Positions 36,540 to 47,976 of a stretch of DNA of 64,000 nt are shown here, one piece after another. The stretch spans positions 89,690,398 to 89,754,397 of the forward strand of contig NC_037092.1 in the NCBI RefSeq assembly GCF_002994745.2. Direction: 5' to 3'. The DNA is from Rosa chinensis. Lineage: Eukaryota > Streptophyta > Magnoliopsida > Rosales > Rosaceae. The notes beneath the pieces were generated by a model. It saw only the letters and a list, made by a program, of their open reading frames with translations, was not told where the DNA came from and ran no database searches. How positions within the stretch are numbered: the stretch's first letter is position 1; each line of letters opens with the position of its first letter. The translations under genes were made by a program, and so were the position numbers.

Positions 36540-39500
36540 ATGGCATCAAGAACAAGAAAGCCTCTCCACAACCTTGCTGAAACAATTCATTCCCTGCTAG
36601 GACAAAAGTCGCATCTTACTACCAGTTGGGTTAAATCTGTTTGTCATATAATAATAAACCTACCTTCTGAAGAGCAATCAACCGACTTAAGAACCACAAA
36701 TATAGACACAGTGAGTGCTTCAGAGAATCCTGATGATGAATTAGGCAATCGTACCTCAAAGATTACAGGTACATTCTTGGTATTTATATCTGCAGCATCT
36801 CTTTTTGTTTCCTGTGTGCACCAAACGACAAATAAGATGCATGTTATACTGTTACATTCTCCATCTTCTACTCTTCACCGCAGATGAACTTGCTATCTTG
36901 ACTGCCCGGATAAATGAATTGAACAGACAGCGAAAGCAGTTTCTAAATGAATTTCTGGATTTGAAAGGTTTGTTATCTTCAATAGACATCTATTGAAATG
37001 TAGACTGGAAGCATGATGCTGCACCAAATACATTTACTCTCCTGTCAAAGAACCAATTCTGCTTACTAGTTTGACAGGAGAGTAATTGTACTTGGTGCAG
37101 AACTTAATGAAAGTACCAAAATTGCAGAATTATGCTCAGTATGTATGTCATTGCAGGTAATATTCGAGTATTTTGTCGTATAAGACCCATTGAAATGGGG
37201 GAGAACTTTGGCCGTTTTAGGCCTGTTGTAGCTTTGGATTCAAGTAATGTTCTTCTAAGATTTTCGGATAATAAGAATAAAAGTTACAGTTTTGACAAGG
37301 TTTTCCACCATGGCTCATCGCAAGGTACATCAACGCTTTCTGGTTGTAAATTTGGCTATTCTAGCCTTCATATAATCATTCATGTGTTAACCTACCTACA
37401 CAACTAGCTCAGTGTCTATGACTAGGAACATGACTGTTGAAAATTTTCAGATGAAGTCTTTTCAGAAGTTGAACCAGTTATCAAATCAGCACTGGATGGC
37501 TATAACGCTTGCATCTTTGCATATGGACAGACAGGGACAGGGAAAACCTTCACCATGGTTAGGGCTCACTACCCGTCTCAATTGCCTGCATGCTTTCCGA
37601 GATATATTTGGAATTAATGTGACTTAAGTATGCTGTTTATGGTAGTTCTGAACTTCTGAATGCACTTGTTCTGGTCTAAATTTTGTAGGAAGGAATTCCA
37701 GAAGATCCTGGAATGGTGCCCCGTGCAATTGAAGCACTGTTTAAGCAAGCCACGGATAGCAACCATGTGTATCTCTTTAGTTTCAGTATGCTTGAGATTT
37801 ACATGGGAAATCTGAGAGACCTGCTAATCTCTCAACCAACAAAGCCAATGGATCCAATGCCATGGTAAGAATATAGTTATAGAATGGTTGTCTACTTACA
37901 CACATGAAACGTTATTGGCTTAGCACCTCCCTTGCTTTCTTTGTTAGTTGTCCTGTCTCAAGCCAAGCTTTGCCTTCCAAAATAATCCTACTTTTATTTG
38001 AACAGCCTCTCAATCCACACAGATCCAAAGGGTGAGATTGAAATTGAAAACCTTGTGGCTATTCGAGTGAGTGGCTTGACCCAAGCTATAAAACTATACA
38101 GACTAGGGTGCCGGTTCAGGTCAACTGCATCGACAAACTGTAACATTACCTCCAGCAGATCCCACTGGTAAATATTTCCCAGGAACTGGCTGCCTCAGAT
38201 ATGTCTTTGCTTTGGTTACTGATTTTGGAAATTTAGAACAAAAAATTGTGTTCTGAGACCATCCTTCTTATTTCTGTTTTAACAGCTTGATTCGCATATC
38301 AATCACATGTAGCGGAGCACCTGAGAGGCGAAGGGAAACAAATAAAGTTTGGTTTGTCGATCTAGGGGGAAGTGAGCGTTTGCTGAAGACAAAGGCATCC
38401 GGGAGAAGACTAGAAGAAGGAAAAGCCATTAACTTGTCCCTTTCCTCTCTGGGAGATGTCATCAATGCCCTTCAACTCAGAAAGGGTCATGTACCTTATA
38501 GGTAACTCAAAACTTAAATGAGTTCCTACCATTTGAAATCAGCAGCATATCTCCTATTTTGTTAGTGAAATCCAAAAGTAAGCTTTTAAAGATACCAACT
38601 TGCTTTAAGTAAGATGACTTCTCAATTCTACAAGCTTCTTAGCATGTAAGCGTGTCCATCAGAGCTCTATGATTTACTTTAATTGTAAACTTACGTAATG
38701 AAAAGGAGGCTGCAGTACTATCAACAAATACCTGAATAATTTTTTTTTTCCTCTACTAATGACAGGAACAGCAAGCTGACACAAGTTCTTAAAGACTCCC
38801 TTGGTAATCACTTTACCTCATTGGACTCTAGTAACATCCTTATACGTAGTGACTACCAAGTAACGACATTCCCTAGTCCAAATCTCTACTATATACATGA
38901 GGTTGTTCAGTTGTTACTTTACAAGATCTGCCACTGAATTAGTTTTTGGAGGTAAAAAAAAAAAAAAAAGAAACCAGGCATGCATCTGCTATATGCATTA
39001 TGTAACATGGATGTACAAAAATTAATTCACCAATGTACCAAGCTGTTTTATGCCTGCTCTTTTATAATTTATTCTTCACCTTTTCTATTCATCATTCTGG
39101 TGTAAATATCATTCATTCCCTTGATTTTGTTTTATCTTCAGGAAGGGACTCAAAAACTCTGATGCTTGTCCATGTAAGTCCTAAAGAAGAAGATCTCTGT
39201 GAAACAGTATGTTCTTTGAACTTTGCAACAAGAGCGAGAACTATCCATCTGGGGAATACAGACTCGACTGTAAGTACATGTGCCATTCAATTCTTTACAG
39301 TTCTTCTTTCTATAGAATTAGGATCTTTAACAGATGTTTCTTTTGCCCTTTTATTGGCCAAGCAACAAACTGTAGATTTGACTTACTACTGAGATACTTT
39401 TCATCATCAGATTGTTTTTCAGATCTAAAAGTAATGGATTACGCAAATTTATATCTTGTTATGATGAAATTATTGTAATTTAATAAGAAACACAAGTTTT

Positions 39501-41598
39501 ATTACATATAAACAATTAAAAGACATACAAGTGAAATGAATAGACCTCAATCTTTGATTTATCCAAATTTATTTATGTAAAAATAAATATGCTAAGAGTG
39601 GAGAGACCTGAATTGATACATATGCTAAAAGTCATGTAAAAATATCACAGAGTAAGCATATTGGTGCAAAAAAAAAGCACCAATTTGAGAAATAAGTAAA
39701 AGTCTTTTTAAAGAGAATGAAAAAATCATAATGCAACTGTACTACCTGTTTACCTTGCCATGAGAATATGAGTGACTAATCAGAAACTCATCTCAGCTTC
39801 AGTTTTTGTTATAATTTGTGAAATCCTATGCCTTTATGACTGGAAAGCTGAAATCAGGAACAAAGGGAGAAGGAAGTTGCAATGATGAATCTGCAAGAAA
39901 TGATGAACAAGATTGAAGTTGAGCGCCAGGATGTTAGGATGAGAATCAAGCAGTCAACTCAGGAACTTCAAATTCTAAGGAGTACAGCTGCCTGTTCCAC
40001 TGAGCAACTGGATAACTCAGTGGATGCTTACCAGTTAATGAATGAAGTGCCCCAACCTAATCTTGAAAGAAACAGGAACAATACTGCATATATCTCAGCA
40101 CCTCCCTTATCCCAGGTACCAAGGTTTATGAGACCTACTGTTTGCAGCAGAAGAAAATCTGGATCAGACCACCTCCTAACTACTGAAGAGAAACTGGAAT
40201 TCCCTGCAAGAAGGAGAAGACCATTCAATCATTATGCTAAATCCGTGAATTTCCCTGTAAAAGGTATTTCGGGAAACAATTCAGAAGGCAGTATTTCCAG
40301 AAATAGCTGTTTAGTGCCTTTGACTGTGAACAAAAGTGCAGATGTTGAGACAAATTACAGTCAAGATCTATCAGAATGTGATATTAAAGAGGTTGTTTCC
40401 CCAGACCAGGTAACATCATCAAAATGCTTGAATCAGCACAGGTATCACGTCGTTCATGGTGAGGGAAGTGAAAATGGAGATAAAAGTAATGCTTGCTCTG
40501 GAAAACATTTGAAGGTCGATAAGTGGCTATGCCAGAAGAATGCGCCTGCTAGCAGGAGTCATGTTTATAGGAACAAACGAATTCTAGCTATTCCTACCCC
40601 AGAGAAGAAACTAATGTGTAAAGGACAAAAAGAAACAGAAAAATTCCAGGATGAGAAAGTCAATAATTACAAGCTTGCTGTGGAACAGATTGTCAACCAC
40701 AACAAATCGGGGAAACATGTGGATGTGGAGGAAATGTTCATGCAAGAAGTGAATATTAGCAAACCTCCCGCTAATATGAACGTCAATGACAATATTGACC
40801 CAAAATGTCACTCTGATTCTTTATCGGATGGAATAGTTAAAGAGACAATGATAAATGTACAACACAAACTAGATGACGAGCTGACAGAGAAACACATGCT
40901 CAGCAGTATCTATCCACCTGATATTTGGTGCTGCAATTTCAATTCAACTCAAGATGATAATGGAGTCAACTGTTTATCCACAATGCAGGCGGTATATGGT
41001 GAAACAGAATGCTCAGACAGTTCCTTGTCTAACAGCAGCAATTGGTGTCAAATTTCTACCATTGATTTAGCTGATAGTATTTGGGACGCAAGACAAGATT
41101 CTAATATCTCAATTTCAAGAATTGAACAAAAGTCAGGCTGCCAACGGTTGCCCATTGTAATAGGTGTGGATGATAGTGAAAAGGAAGACTTGGAAAAATT
41201 ATCTCAGAGCTCTGGAGAAGGTACATGCCTACAAAAAGTGAGATCTCAAAGAGCTTTATTAATGAAAAATGTAATTCTAGAGGAACCAGTCAAGCCACAA
41301 CAACTGACAAGATCACAAGACAATAATGTGCACTTAGGTAAGAGACATGTATAAAATTTACTGATCTTGTTTTATCTTTCTGAGTAATACTTTCACCCTT
41401 TTCTTTTTGCAAAAAACTAATCTCCTAATGATTACGCAATGATCCATGTCTTCACAATTCTCTCTTGCTCTGTTTTTATCAGGAATATGCAATCTTCTTC
41501 AACAGAAAATTCAGATATTATGGGCCGGTGCTCTTCTAGGATTAGGATTTCAAAACTTGGGACTTGAGCAGGAATTCTTCCTTGGTTTAATGCTCTAA
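36540..41598 (+). CDS. Kinesin-14 family motor (KIN-14T-like)
   Basis: Eleven exons with GT-AG junctions: 36540-36768, 36884-36967, 37157-37324, 37451-37557, 37689-37864, 38006-38167, 38286-38501, 38766-38803, 39142-39269, 39858-41337, 41483-41598. After a short N-terminal part comes the KIN-14 neck and motor start [18 protein letters not shown] then [10 protein letters not shown]. The motor keeps the P-loop [13 protein letters not shown], switch I NITSSRSH, switch [10 protein letters not shown] and the [13 protein letters not shown] helix, so ATPase function is plausible. The DLGGSE form of switch II (DLAGSE is usual) matches what I recall of Arabidopsis At1g55550. The long last exons hold a coiled coil ([20 protein letters not shown]), a disordered region, and a final hydrophobic helix [16 protein letters not shown] that is reached only with the 41337/41483 splice. 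Minus-end microtubule motility is family inference. The subfamily label is tentative. Confidence 0.92.
37019..37100. repeat. Near-perfect hairpin in kinesin intron 2
   Basis: Arm 37019-37049 is the reverse complement of 37070-37100, with 29 of 31 positions matching, around a 20 nt loop. The arms contain CTGCACCAA... and TTTGACAGGAGAG. It lies wholly within the intron between exons 2 and 3. The geometry suits a miRNA-like or small MITE hairpin. It is not a miRNA family I recognise. Confidence 0.8.
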
Positions 41599-42345
41599 AG
41601 CAGGTACAGTAGGGGAATTTAATCAAAATTCTGATGATCCTGTCCAGTCACTAGGTGTAAAAAATCAATGAAATAAAGTGACATTCATTTGAAAAATGTG
41701 CAAATCATATCAGTTTGATTAAACCAGGTTGTTCCTTTGATGAGAAATATCTTAATTGTTTCTCTGAAGCTCTTTCAGTTTCTGTATCCAGATTGTTCAG
41801 ACCTGCTTCGATTATTTCTCTGATACCGTTTTTAGGGTTTTAGTACGTAGTAGAGGACAAAGAGAGGTGAAATAGAGAGATGGAAAGAAACGTTGAACAG
41901 TATGGGGGCTTATCATGGTACATACAGATATGTATATATATACACAGAAAGCCACTGAATCCAGCACAGTGAAGCGCGCTTCAACCTGCCATCATAACCC
42001 TCTTCTTATTACTCAGCATATATAGTAGATCCAGTTTAAGATGCCCTTATTTTCTGCTACGATTTGTTGATGGCTAGCAAAATTCATTCATATAGTGCTT
42101 GCGTAGCGCGAGTGAGTGTGTACATGCATGCTTGCGTATTGTGGGTCTGTCTATTTTATCAGCAGCTCAAGAAACAGAAGTCAGAAACTTGGAAATACAA
42201 TACCTCCTGGGCGATGAAAAGGCTGGTACAGATAAGCTGGTGCAGCGAACCTCCTCCTCCGACAACCAACATCCCAAGTAAGCTCAGATTCTGAACGTGG
42301 TTCGAACACGGATTGAATTAGTATCAATGACATTGTGGCCAGTGG
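41599..42345. other. Intergenic, kinesin 3' UTR and PPR 3' side
   Basis: Downstream of the kinesin stop and downstream of the convergent PPR gene. A short coding-like frame at about 42155-42281 (ETEVRNLEIQYLLGD) could be an unused or alternative 3' exon, but nothing links it to a gene. Otherwise nothing notable. Confidence 0.4.
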
Positions 42346-43926
42346 CTATTCATCGAATTCAAGCAGCTCCCCACAATCTTGTTGCGGACAGCCAGCCAAG
42401 TTAGACTGCCTGAAAAGCTTGTACAGGACTTCATATATCCTATCTCCCTCGGAATGTGATTTGTCTCCTGCAATGAATCCATGAACTCTGCCATTCACGT
42501 CTATGAAACTCCTGCCTGGCATCTTCTTCACTCCATTGTCCCTCATCACTTTCCTTAGCATCCTAGATTTATTCCACCTATCCAGAGCAGTATATATATT
42601 AGACAAAAGTGAATAATTTCCACTATTCTGGGGCTCTAACATTAATAGATGCTGTAAAGCATGCTCCCCGAGCTCATCATTTCCATGAATGTTAGAAGCA
42701 GCAAGAAGAGACCCCCATATAGCCGCATTTGCTTCAAATGGCATCTGCCTAACAAGTTCCTTTGCCTCTTGAAGATAACCGGCACGCCCAAGTAGATCAA
42801 CCATGCAGCCATAGTGCACAATTTTGGGTTCAATCCGATACCTCGAAACCATGATGTTAAAATAGCAAAGGCCCGTTTCAACCAACCGGGCATGGCTACA
42901 AGCAGAAAGGATGGCAATGAAAGTGATGTCGTTGGGTGCAATTTTAGCCCTTTCCATTTGAGCAAACATGTCAAGGGCTTGTGTTCCAAGACCATGCAGG
43001 GCAAGTCCAGCTATCATGGTTGTCCAAGTTATAACAGTTTTATATTTGGTACTATGGAAAACTTGAAGGGCTTTTCTTATGTTGCCTGACTTGGCGTACG
43101 TGTCTATAAGAGCATTGTTAAGAGAAACCAGCTCACGAAATCCATGTTTCAGAATGTAGTTATGAATCCACTCCCCAAAGTGGAGGGCACCTAACTGGGC
43201 ACAAGCAGAAAGCGCGGCCAACATTGCTATCTCATCAGGTTGAACATTGTGAAGCTGCATTCTCCGGAAGACCATGATGGCGTCGGTGGGGCGGTTAACC
43301 TGAGCATATCCGGCAATGAGGGCAGTCCAGGAAATGACATTGCTATTATTCAGAGGCATTGTTTCGAACAGATGGCGGGCAGTATCTACGTCACCCAGTT
43401 TGGCATATCCGGCGATCATTGCGTTCCAGAGAGCGACATCCCTAAAGGCAGCTCCGTCGAACAGTCTGCGAGCATCGGAAACAGATGCACAAGAGGAATA
43501 CATGTGAATGAGGGCAGTGACCACGCTGACATGGGTGTCCAGCCCAGTGCCAATGCTATGGCAGTGGACCTGTCTGCCTATCCCAACTGCGGCGAGGCCG
43601 AGGCGAACGACGGCCTTGAGCACAAAGGGGATGGAGTAGGTATCGGGGCGCAAGGCGGCGACTTGAATTTTGTTGTAAACAGAAATGGCCTCGGATGGGG
43701 GTAGAGCCTTGATCATGGTGTTGTAGAGATAAATGTTTGGCACCCGAATGCGGGTGAAGACGGAGTAGGCGTAGTTCGAGAAGCCAAGACAAGAGCAGGC
43801 CTCGATGAATCGGGAAAGGAGTCTGTTGTCCTCGTCAAGGCCTCGGGGTACCATCAACCCATGAGCTTGCTGGATGTGTTTCAGGCTGTAGCACCGCCTC
43901 ACCAGAAAGGACATCACCTCTTTCAT
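42346..43926 (-). CDS. Pentatricopeptide repeat protein, PLS class with E domain
   Basis: An intronless 526-residue protein. It is an array of PPR helices in P, L and S types (for example NIYLYNTMIKALPPSEAISV, VALWNAMIAGYAKLGDVDTA, VISWTALIAGYAQVNRPTDA, VITWTTMIAGLALHGLGTQA), followed by the E/E+ region WGSLLAASNIHGNDELGEHA ... KKMPGRSFIDVNGRVHGFIA. There is no DYW deaminase domain; the protein stops at LLEFDE. Such proteins bind specific organelle RNA bases and recruit editing factors in chloroplasts or mitochondria. The N-terminus MKEVMSFLVRRCYSLKHI is Arg-rich, which would suit an organelle transit peptide. The closest relative I can recall is the At5g56310 type. It is convergent with the kinesin gene. 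The frame is intact and the start is the first Met of the open frame. Confidence 0.93.
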   Translation of the reverse strand: MKEVMSFLVRRCYSLKHIQQAHGLMVPRGLDEDNRLLSRFIEACSCLGFSNYAYSVFTRIRVPNIYLYNTMIKALPPSEAISVYNKIQVAALRPDTYSIPFVLKAVVRLGLAAVGIGRQVHCHSIGTGLDTHVSVVTALIHMYSSCASVSDARRLFDGAAFRDVALWNAMIAGYAKLGDVDTARHLFETMPLNNSNVISWTALIAGYAQVNRPTDAIMVFRRMQLHNVQPDEIAMLAALSACAQLGALHFGEWIHNYILKHGFRELVSLNNALIDTYAKSGNIRKALQVFHSTKYKTVITWTTMIAGLALHGLGTQALDMFAQMERAKIAPNDITFIAILSACSHARLVETGLCYFNIMVSRYRIEPKIVHYGCMVDLLGRAGYLQEAKELVRQMPFEANAAIWGSLLAASNIHGNDELGEHALQHLLMLEPQNSGNYSLLSNIYTALDRWNKSRMLRKVMRDNGVKKMPGRSFIDVNGRVHGFIAGDKSHSEGDRIYEVLYKLFRQSNLAGCPQQDCGELLEFDE

Positions 43927-43990
43927 TCTTTTTCCTGTCCTGCTGTTGCACTATACTCTTAAACTACTTATTTACCCAAAGGTCTATCCT

Positions 43991-44043
<53 letters not shown>

Positions 44044-44692
44044 GAATATTCGGTGATTCACCGACTAGCAAAATGTGCTAATCTATAAGCCACATCGCTT
44101 GTTTCTCGAAAAACATGACGTATCTAAACGTCCATAAAAGACATACTTGCAAATTTCTATTATCTGCCCCGTCTCAGGGAGGTCATTATCCATCTGTTTT
44201 AGTGCAGTTATCGAGACGGAACAATCTCTCTCCAATCAAACACCTACCGATCTTGATGAATTGCTTGAAGCAGCCCAGATCTACAAGCTTCTGCTTCTAT
44301 GTGCATAGCTGACGACGCGAAAGGTAGAAAGTAGAAACCGTGTGATTCCACCCCTGCGTGTTCCAAACTCATCTCGAACCACAAGACCCACACCACCAAA
44401 GTCTGAGCTCGGACTAGAAAGCTCCATCAATATTATTGATTTTAAGTCTTGCCTTAGGCGGGCATCTCCACTAGTTTGTTTTCTGCTCTGTTTCTTTTTC
44501 TTTAGAGGGTGAAGCATATGATACTCCTCCATTAACTGCACTACCAAGCTTGCTGTTTCTGTATCGATCGCTATCGGGGACTAAGAATCACCGAGATTGC
44601 CTAGAGAAGACTAGGTGTATATATGTACCTGTATCAAGATTTAATACACAAGGCATCAAGGAGAAAAGCTGACGCACCGGCCTAATACTCTC
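43927..44692. other. Intergenic with (AT)n microsatellite
   Basis: The PPR promoter side, with an (AT)n run at 43994-44041. A minus-strand frame (44281-44547) includes GGVGLVVRDEFG, reminiscent of the RNase H-like domain of plant LINE-derived proteins, but it is short and I give it little weight. Confidence 0.4.
43994..44041. repeat. (AT)n microsatellite
   Basis: 48 bp of pure alternating A and T, 70 bp upstream of the PPR start codon. Confidence 0.95.
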
Positions 44693-44710
44693 TAATGTCG
44701 AAGTCATATA

Positions 44711-45875
44711 TTTTTTTTTGATGACTTGATGATAGAAAAAAACAAACAGAAATTAGAACACAAAGCCTTGATAAACACCTCCTCCAGCTGATTTAAGTGG
44801 AATGCTGGGGACACCGAAGTGAGTAAACAGAAAAACCAAACAGAAGGATTATTAAAAGTACGCGCTGCCATCAATCCTCCATATAATTAATGATTTGATA
44901 TATCAACCCCCATAAAAAAAAAAAAATCCTAGGAGAGATTTCTCTCTCACCCTAGCTCTCTACGGCGCCCTCGCCTACTCTTCTCCTAGATTTCTTCTCT
45001 ACGACTCTCACTCTTAACCCTCACTCAACCACATGGCCTCCATTGATGCTATCACCGCTGGCAGTGCTGCCTCCTTTGCGCTTGCAAATGGAGGTAGTGC
45101 TCCTGATCTAGGGAGAATTGGTGGCAGCCCTATTCGTCGGTCTTCCAAATCTTTTTTGATTGGGAAGCCTTTGACCCGCCCACCGGTCAACCCTGCGGCC
45201 TTCAAGGCACACTTCCTCCATACCTGGATGGATGTCACTCTGGTGATGTTGAAAAAGAAATTGGGCAAGCTACTTGGGAGTAGGAACAAGAATCATCGCC
45301 CTAGCAAGAAGTCGAATGTCACTACTTTGCGACTCTCTTACCCTGCAATTATTGGTATTGATCCCAGCCCTAGTGACAAGGGCAAGGGAAAGTTTTAGGC
45401 TTTTCCAGGTTTCCTTGCCTAATACTAGAAGTTGAGTCTTTTACTACATTCATCGTAGTTTCTCTAGTTGTACACCAATTGAGGTCTCTAGGCGGCTAAG
45501 TTACTACTTCATGGGAAGTTGGTAGGGAGGATTTTGTTTCTTGTTATTAGGCTCAATAAGTGAGCGAATGTGTTAGCAGTGGAGGTCACCTGTCCTTTAC
45601 TTGATTGCTTATACCATTTATGACTCTGGTGAAAGACATCATTTGATGTACGTGCCTTCTGGCCATGGATAAATTAATGGAATTATCTATTTTCCTCAAA
45701 AAAAAAAAGTATGTGTTGCCAATTAAAGCTAAGCGGTTTGCAACAAAATTAGCCTCCCGATAGACATGTTGGAAAACTGAAGGGTGAGAGCATTTATATC
45801 TTGCATTAGTCTTTTAATCCGCCAAGGAGTCTAGCATCTGCCTTGAACACAATCCATTAATAACTTGGAATCTCG
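44711..45875 (-). mobile_element. 5'-truncated LINE tail, itself interrupted
   Basis: An 18 bp direct repeat TAATRTCGAAGTCATATA (44693-44710 and 45876-45893, one mismatch) flanks the segment. The left copy is followed at once by a T run (44711-44719), which is the poly(A) tail of a minus-strand retrotransposon. Translated on the minus strand from the right end, it gives the end of a plant LINE RNase H-like domain (SVFQHVYREANFVANRLALI). It is 5'-truncated, as LINE copies often are. About 830 bp of it is a second, plus-strand insertion at 44871-45706. Confidence 0.7.
44871..45706 (+). mobile_element. LINE-type retrocopy with DUF4283-like open frame and poly(A)
   Basis: AAGTACGCGCTGCCA (44856-44870) and AAGTATGTGTTGCCA (45707-45721) are a target duplication with three C/T differences. 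The segment between ends in an A run (from 45698). It encodes 121 residues (45033-45398) beginning MASIDAITAGSAASFALANG. LIGKPLTRPPVNPAAFKAHF resembles the start of the DUF4283/LINE ORF1 RNA-binding domain, but the frame then diverges, so it is a truncated or internally deleted LINE transcript. It sits inside the LINE tail at 44711-45875. Confidence 0.65.
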
Positions 45876-45937
45876 TAATATCGAAGTCATATACTTGTGT
45901 ATGACTATTGACAGAGAAACGATATATAAGAAAGAAG

Positions 45938-47968
45938 TAGGGGTCATCATTTAGCCCGTGGGCCTAGTGGGCCAATGGAGGCCCGCTAAAAAGCCCGCCA
46001 TAGGCCTGACCTGGTGGGTAGAGGGCCGGGCTTGGTTTAGGGGTTATAAACCCGGCTCGGCCCGTAAAAGCCCGCAAATAAATATATATTATTTTAAAAA
46101 AAATATATATATATATATACACACACATATACATATATAATCCAAATTTCAAGAAACTGAATCCTACCGTTATTTAAAAAAAAAGGGAATCCTAGGCTAG
46201 AATGAGAGTATCCTACCGTTGGATTTGGAAAGTGGAGACCAGCTGTCTTACACCAGCCCACAACTGACAACCCCACTAGGTCAGTCACTCTCTGTCTCTT
46301 TCACACTCTCACCACTCGACTCATAATTGACCTATTTCGAAAACAACTTAACTCTTCTCTCTCATTCTCTCAGCCGCTGCCTCCATTGTGAGACTGTTCC
46401 CCGATTTCCCTCTAGCTCGTAGCTTCATCCTCCATCGGTCCATCCCTCCTCCATCCATCCAGTCTGCTCCATCCCTCTTCCGCTGCTTTGGTAGATCTGC
46501 GATTCTGCGGCAATCCCAACTAGTCAACGACGCCGTGGATCACCTCAAATCAGGCTGCTACCGCGACCTCTTCTCTCAGATCGAGGTTCGAATCTCAGAC
46601 TAAGAACCCGTTACTTCAATTTTCTGTTTGTCTTGAAATAGATCGGTGTGAAATAGATCAGTTCGAATCTCAAACTAAGAACTCATTTCTATGTTTGACT
46701 TTTTAATCATTATAATGTGCAGGTTCGAGTGCAAGCTATTCGGGGGCTTCCCCTTTTCTGCAAGGATACCCTGAACACATCTCCAGTCTTGTAGACATTC
46801 TTGTGGAACTCCTGGAAGCTGGTAATGGAGTACATCATGTCTTCTCTTTTTGATTAGTTCATTTTCAGTTTCTGGTAATGGAGAGAAAGGAAAATCTGAC
46901 GAGTTTGAGTTTTATTTCTTTGTTTGTTCATGCTTCAGAATACATATATCTGCAATCTAGCAGGGACTGAAACAAAACTGAATCAAGTTGAAACGATGGC
47001 TTTTGAATCAAGGTTATGGCTTATTTGTTCCTTTTACTTTTCTTTTGAAGTTGGTGTTTTGATTTATTGGACAGGACTTGAAAGAGTTAATTTTTTTTAT
47101 GCGTTTTGAAGAACCCAGTTGTTCCTTTGATTAGATGTTGTTTTATGCATGTTTTGAGTTCTTATTGTCACAATGAATAACTGGTACTAGTTCTTAGTAA
47201 CAATCTAATTGCTAGTTCTTTAAATCTCTATTTAAATGTGTAGGTACCAAGATCAGTTGAATCCCATGAGTTATCAACAAATCTGCAGCCTTAATTTTCA
47301 AGGACAGTAGAGAAGCAGAAACTCTCATACATTCTTAAGTTGAATCCCATGTATTTTTTTAACAAATCTGTAGGCAGCAGCCTTGAGTTGAATCCCATGT
47401 ATTTTTTTAACGATTTTTATGTGCTTTGACATACATTCTTGGTGGAAATTAGATGTTTGATTGGAGAGTATTTTACTCTATTTATGTTTGATAACCAAGG
47501 GACAATTTTTAACTCCCTGTACCAATTATGCAGGGCTGCAGGCATATGATAAAAGGGAAGAGTAAAGAAGCTTTCATTGCATTTAGAGAAGCATTGAAGT
47601 CCAAGTTCGCTGCATATAAGTTGTATTAATAATTTGCTTTTGTTCTAAGTTGTAATTGGGAATGTTCCTATACTTTGTATTCTCTGTCTTTTTATTTCAA
47701 TACATTAAATCGGGCGTGGGGATGAGCCTCCCAACTAGGTTGGGTTCCAAACCCCTTAAAAAAAATATCATATCTTTAAAACTTCTTTTGTTAATAAAGC
47801 CCGGCCCGTAAATACAAGGGCTACCCGGCCTGGCCCCAAAAAGCCTGCAAGACCCGCCTTATAGGACCGGGCTTGGATCTTGCCATTTATAATAAAGCCC
47901 GGCCCGACCCGCTATTTTTAGAAAAGGTAATAAGGCCTAGGCCGGGCCGGGCCCGTTGACGAGCCCTA
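45938..47968. mobile_element. hAT-like transposon (hAT-B) carrying a gene fragment
   Basis: An exact 8 bp target duplication GAAAGAAG (45930-45937 and 47969-47976) flanks termini TAGGGGTCATCA and, inverted, TAGGGCTCGTCA. Subterminal blocks of about 130-170 bp are rich in GGCCCGGCCC and are largely inverted copies. There is no transposase. The interior (about 46380-47650) looks like exons and introns of a host gene, listed separately. The length of 2031 bp and 8 bp duplication fit hAT. Confidence 0.82.
46388..46840 (+). pseudogene. Captured API5-like gene fragment inside hAT-B
   Basis: An exon-like frame ends ...YRDLFSQIE at 46585, with a GT donor. After an intron with a normal AG at 46721-46722, the frame resumes VRVQAIRGLPLFCKDT (46723-46770). 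That string is, from memory, the hallmark of the N-terminal HEAT region of apoptosis inhibitor 5 (API5)-like proteins. Downstream, LVDILVELLEAGN is readable only in another frame, so one base has been lost near 46770 and the piece is broken. The intron is retained, so capture was at the DNA level rather than from mRNA. The first exon (residues MRLFPDFPL...) is not recognisable and may come from elsewhere. Confidence 0.65.
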
Positions 47969-47976
47969 GAAAGAAG

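Noticed and set aside
42099..42281. Possible extra exon after the kinesin stop
   Set aside because: It reads protein-like (ETEVRNLEIQYLLGD) but has no partner exon or known family; left as intergenic.
43240..43704. 154-codon plus-strand frame inside the PPR gene
   Set aside because: Antisense shadow of a clear, intact PPR coding sequence.
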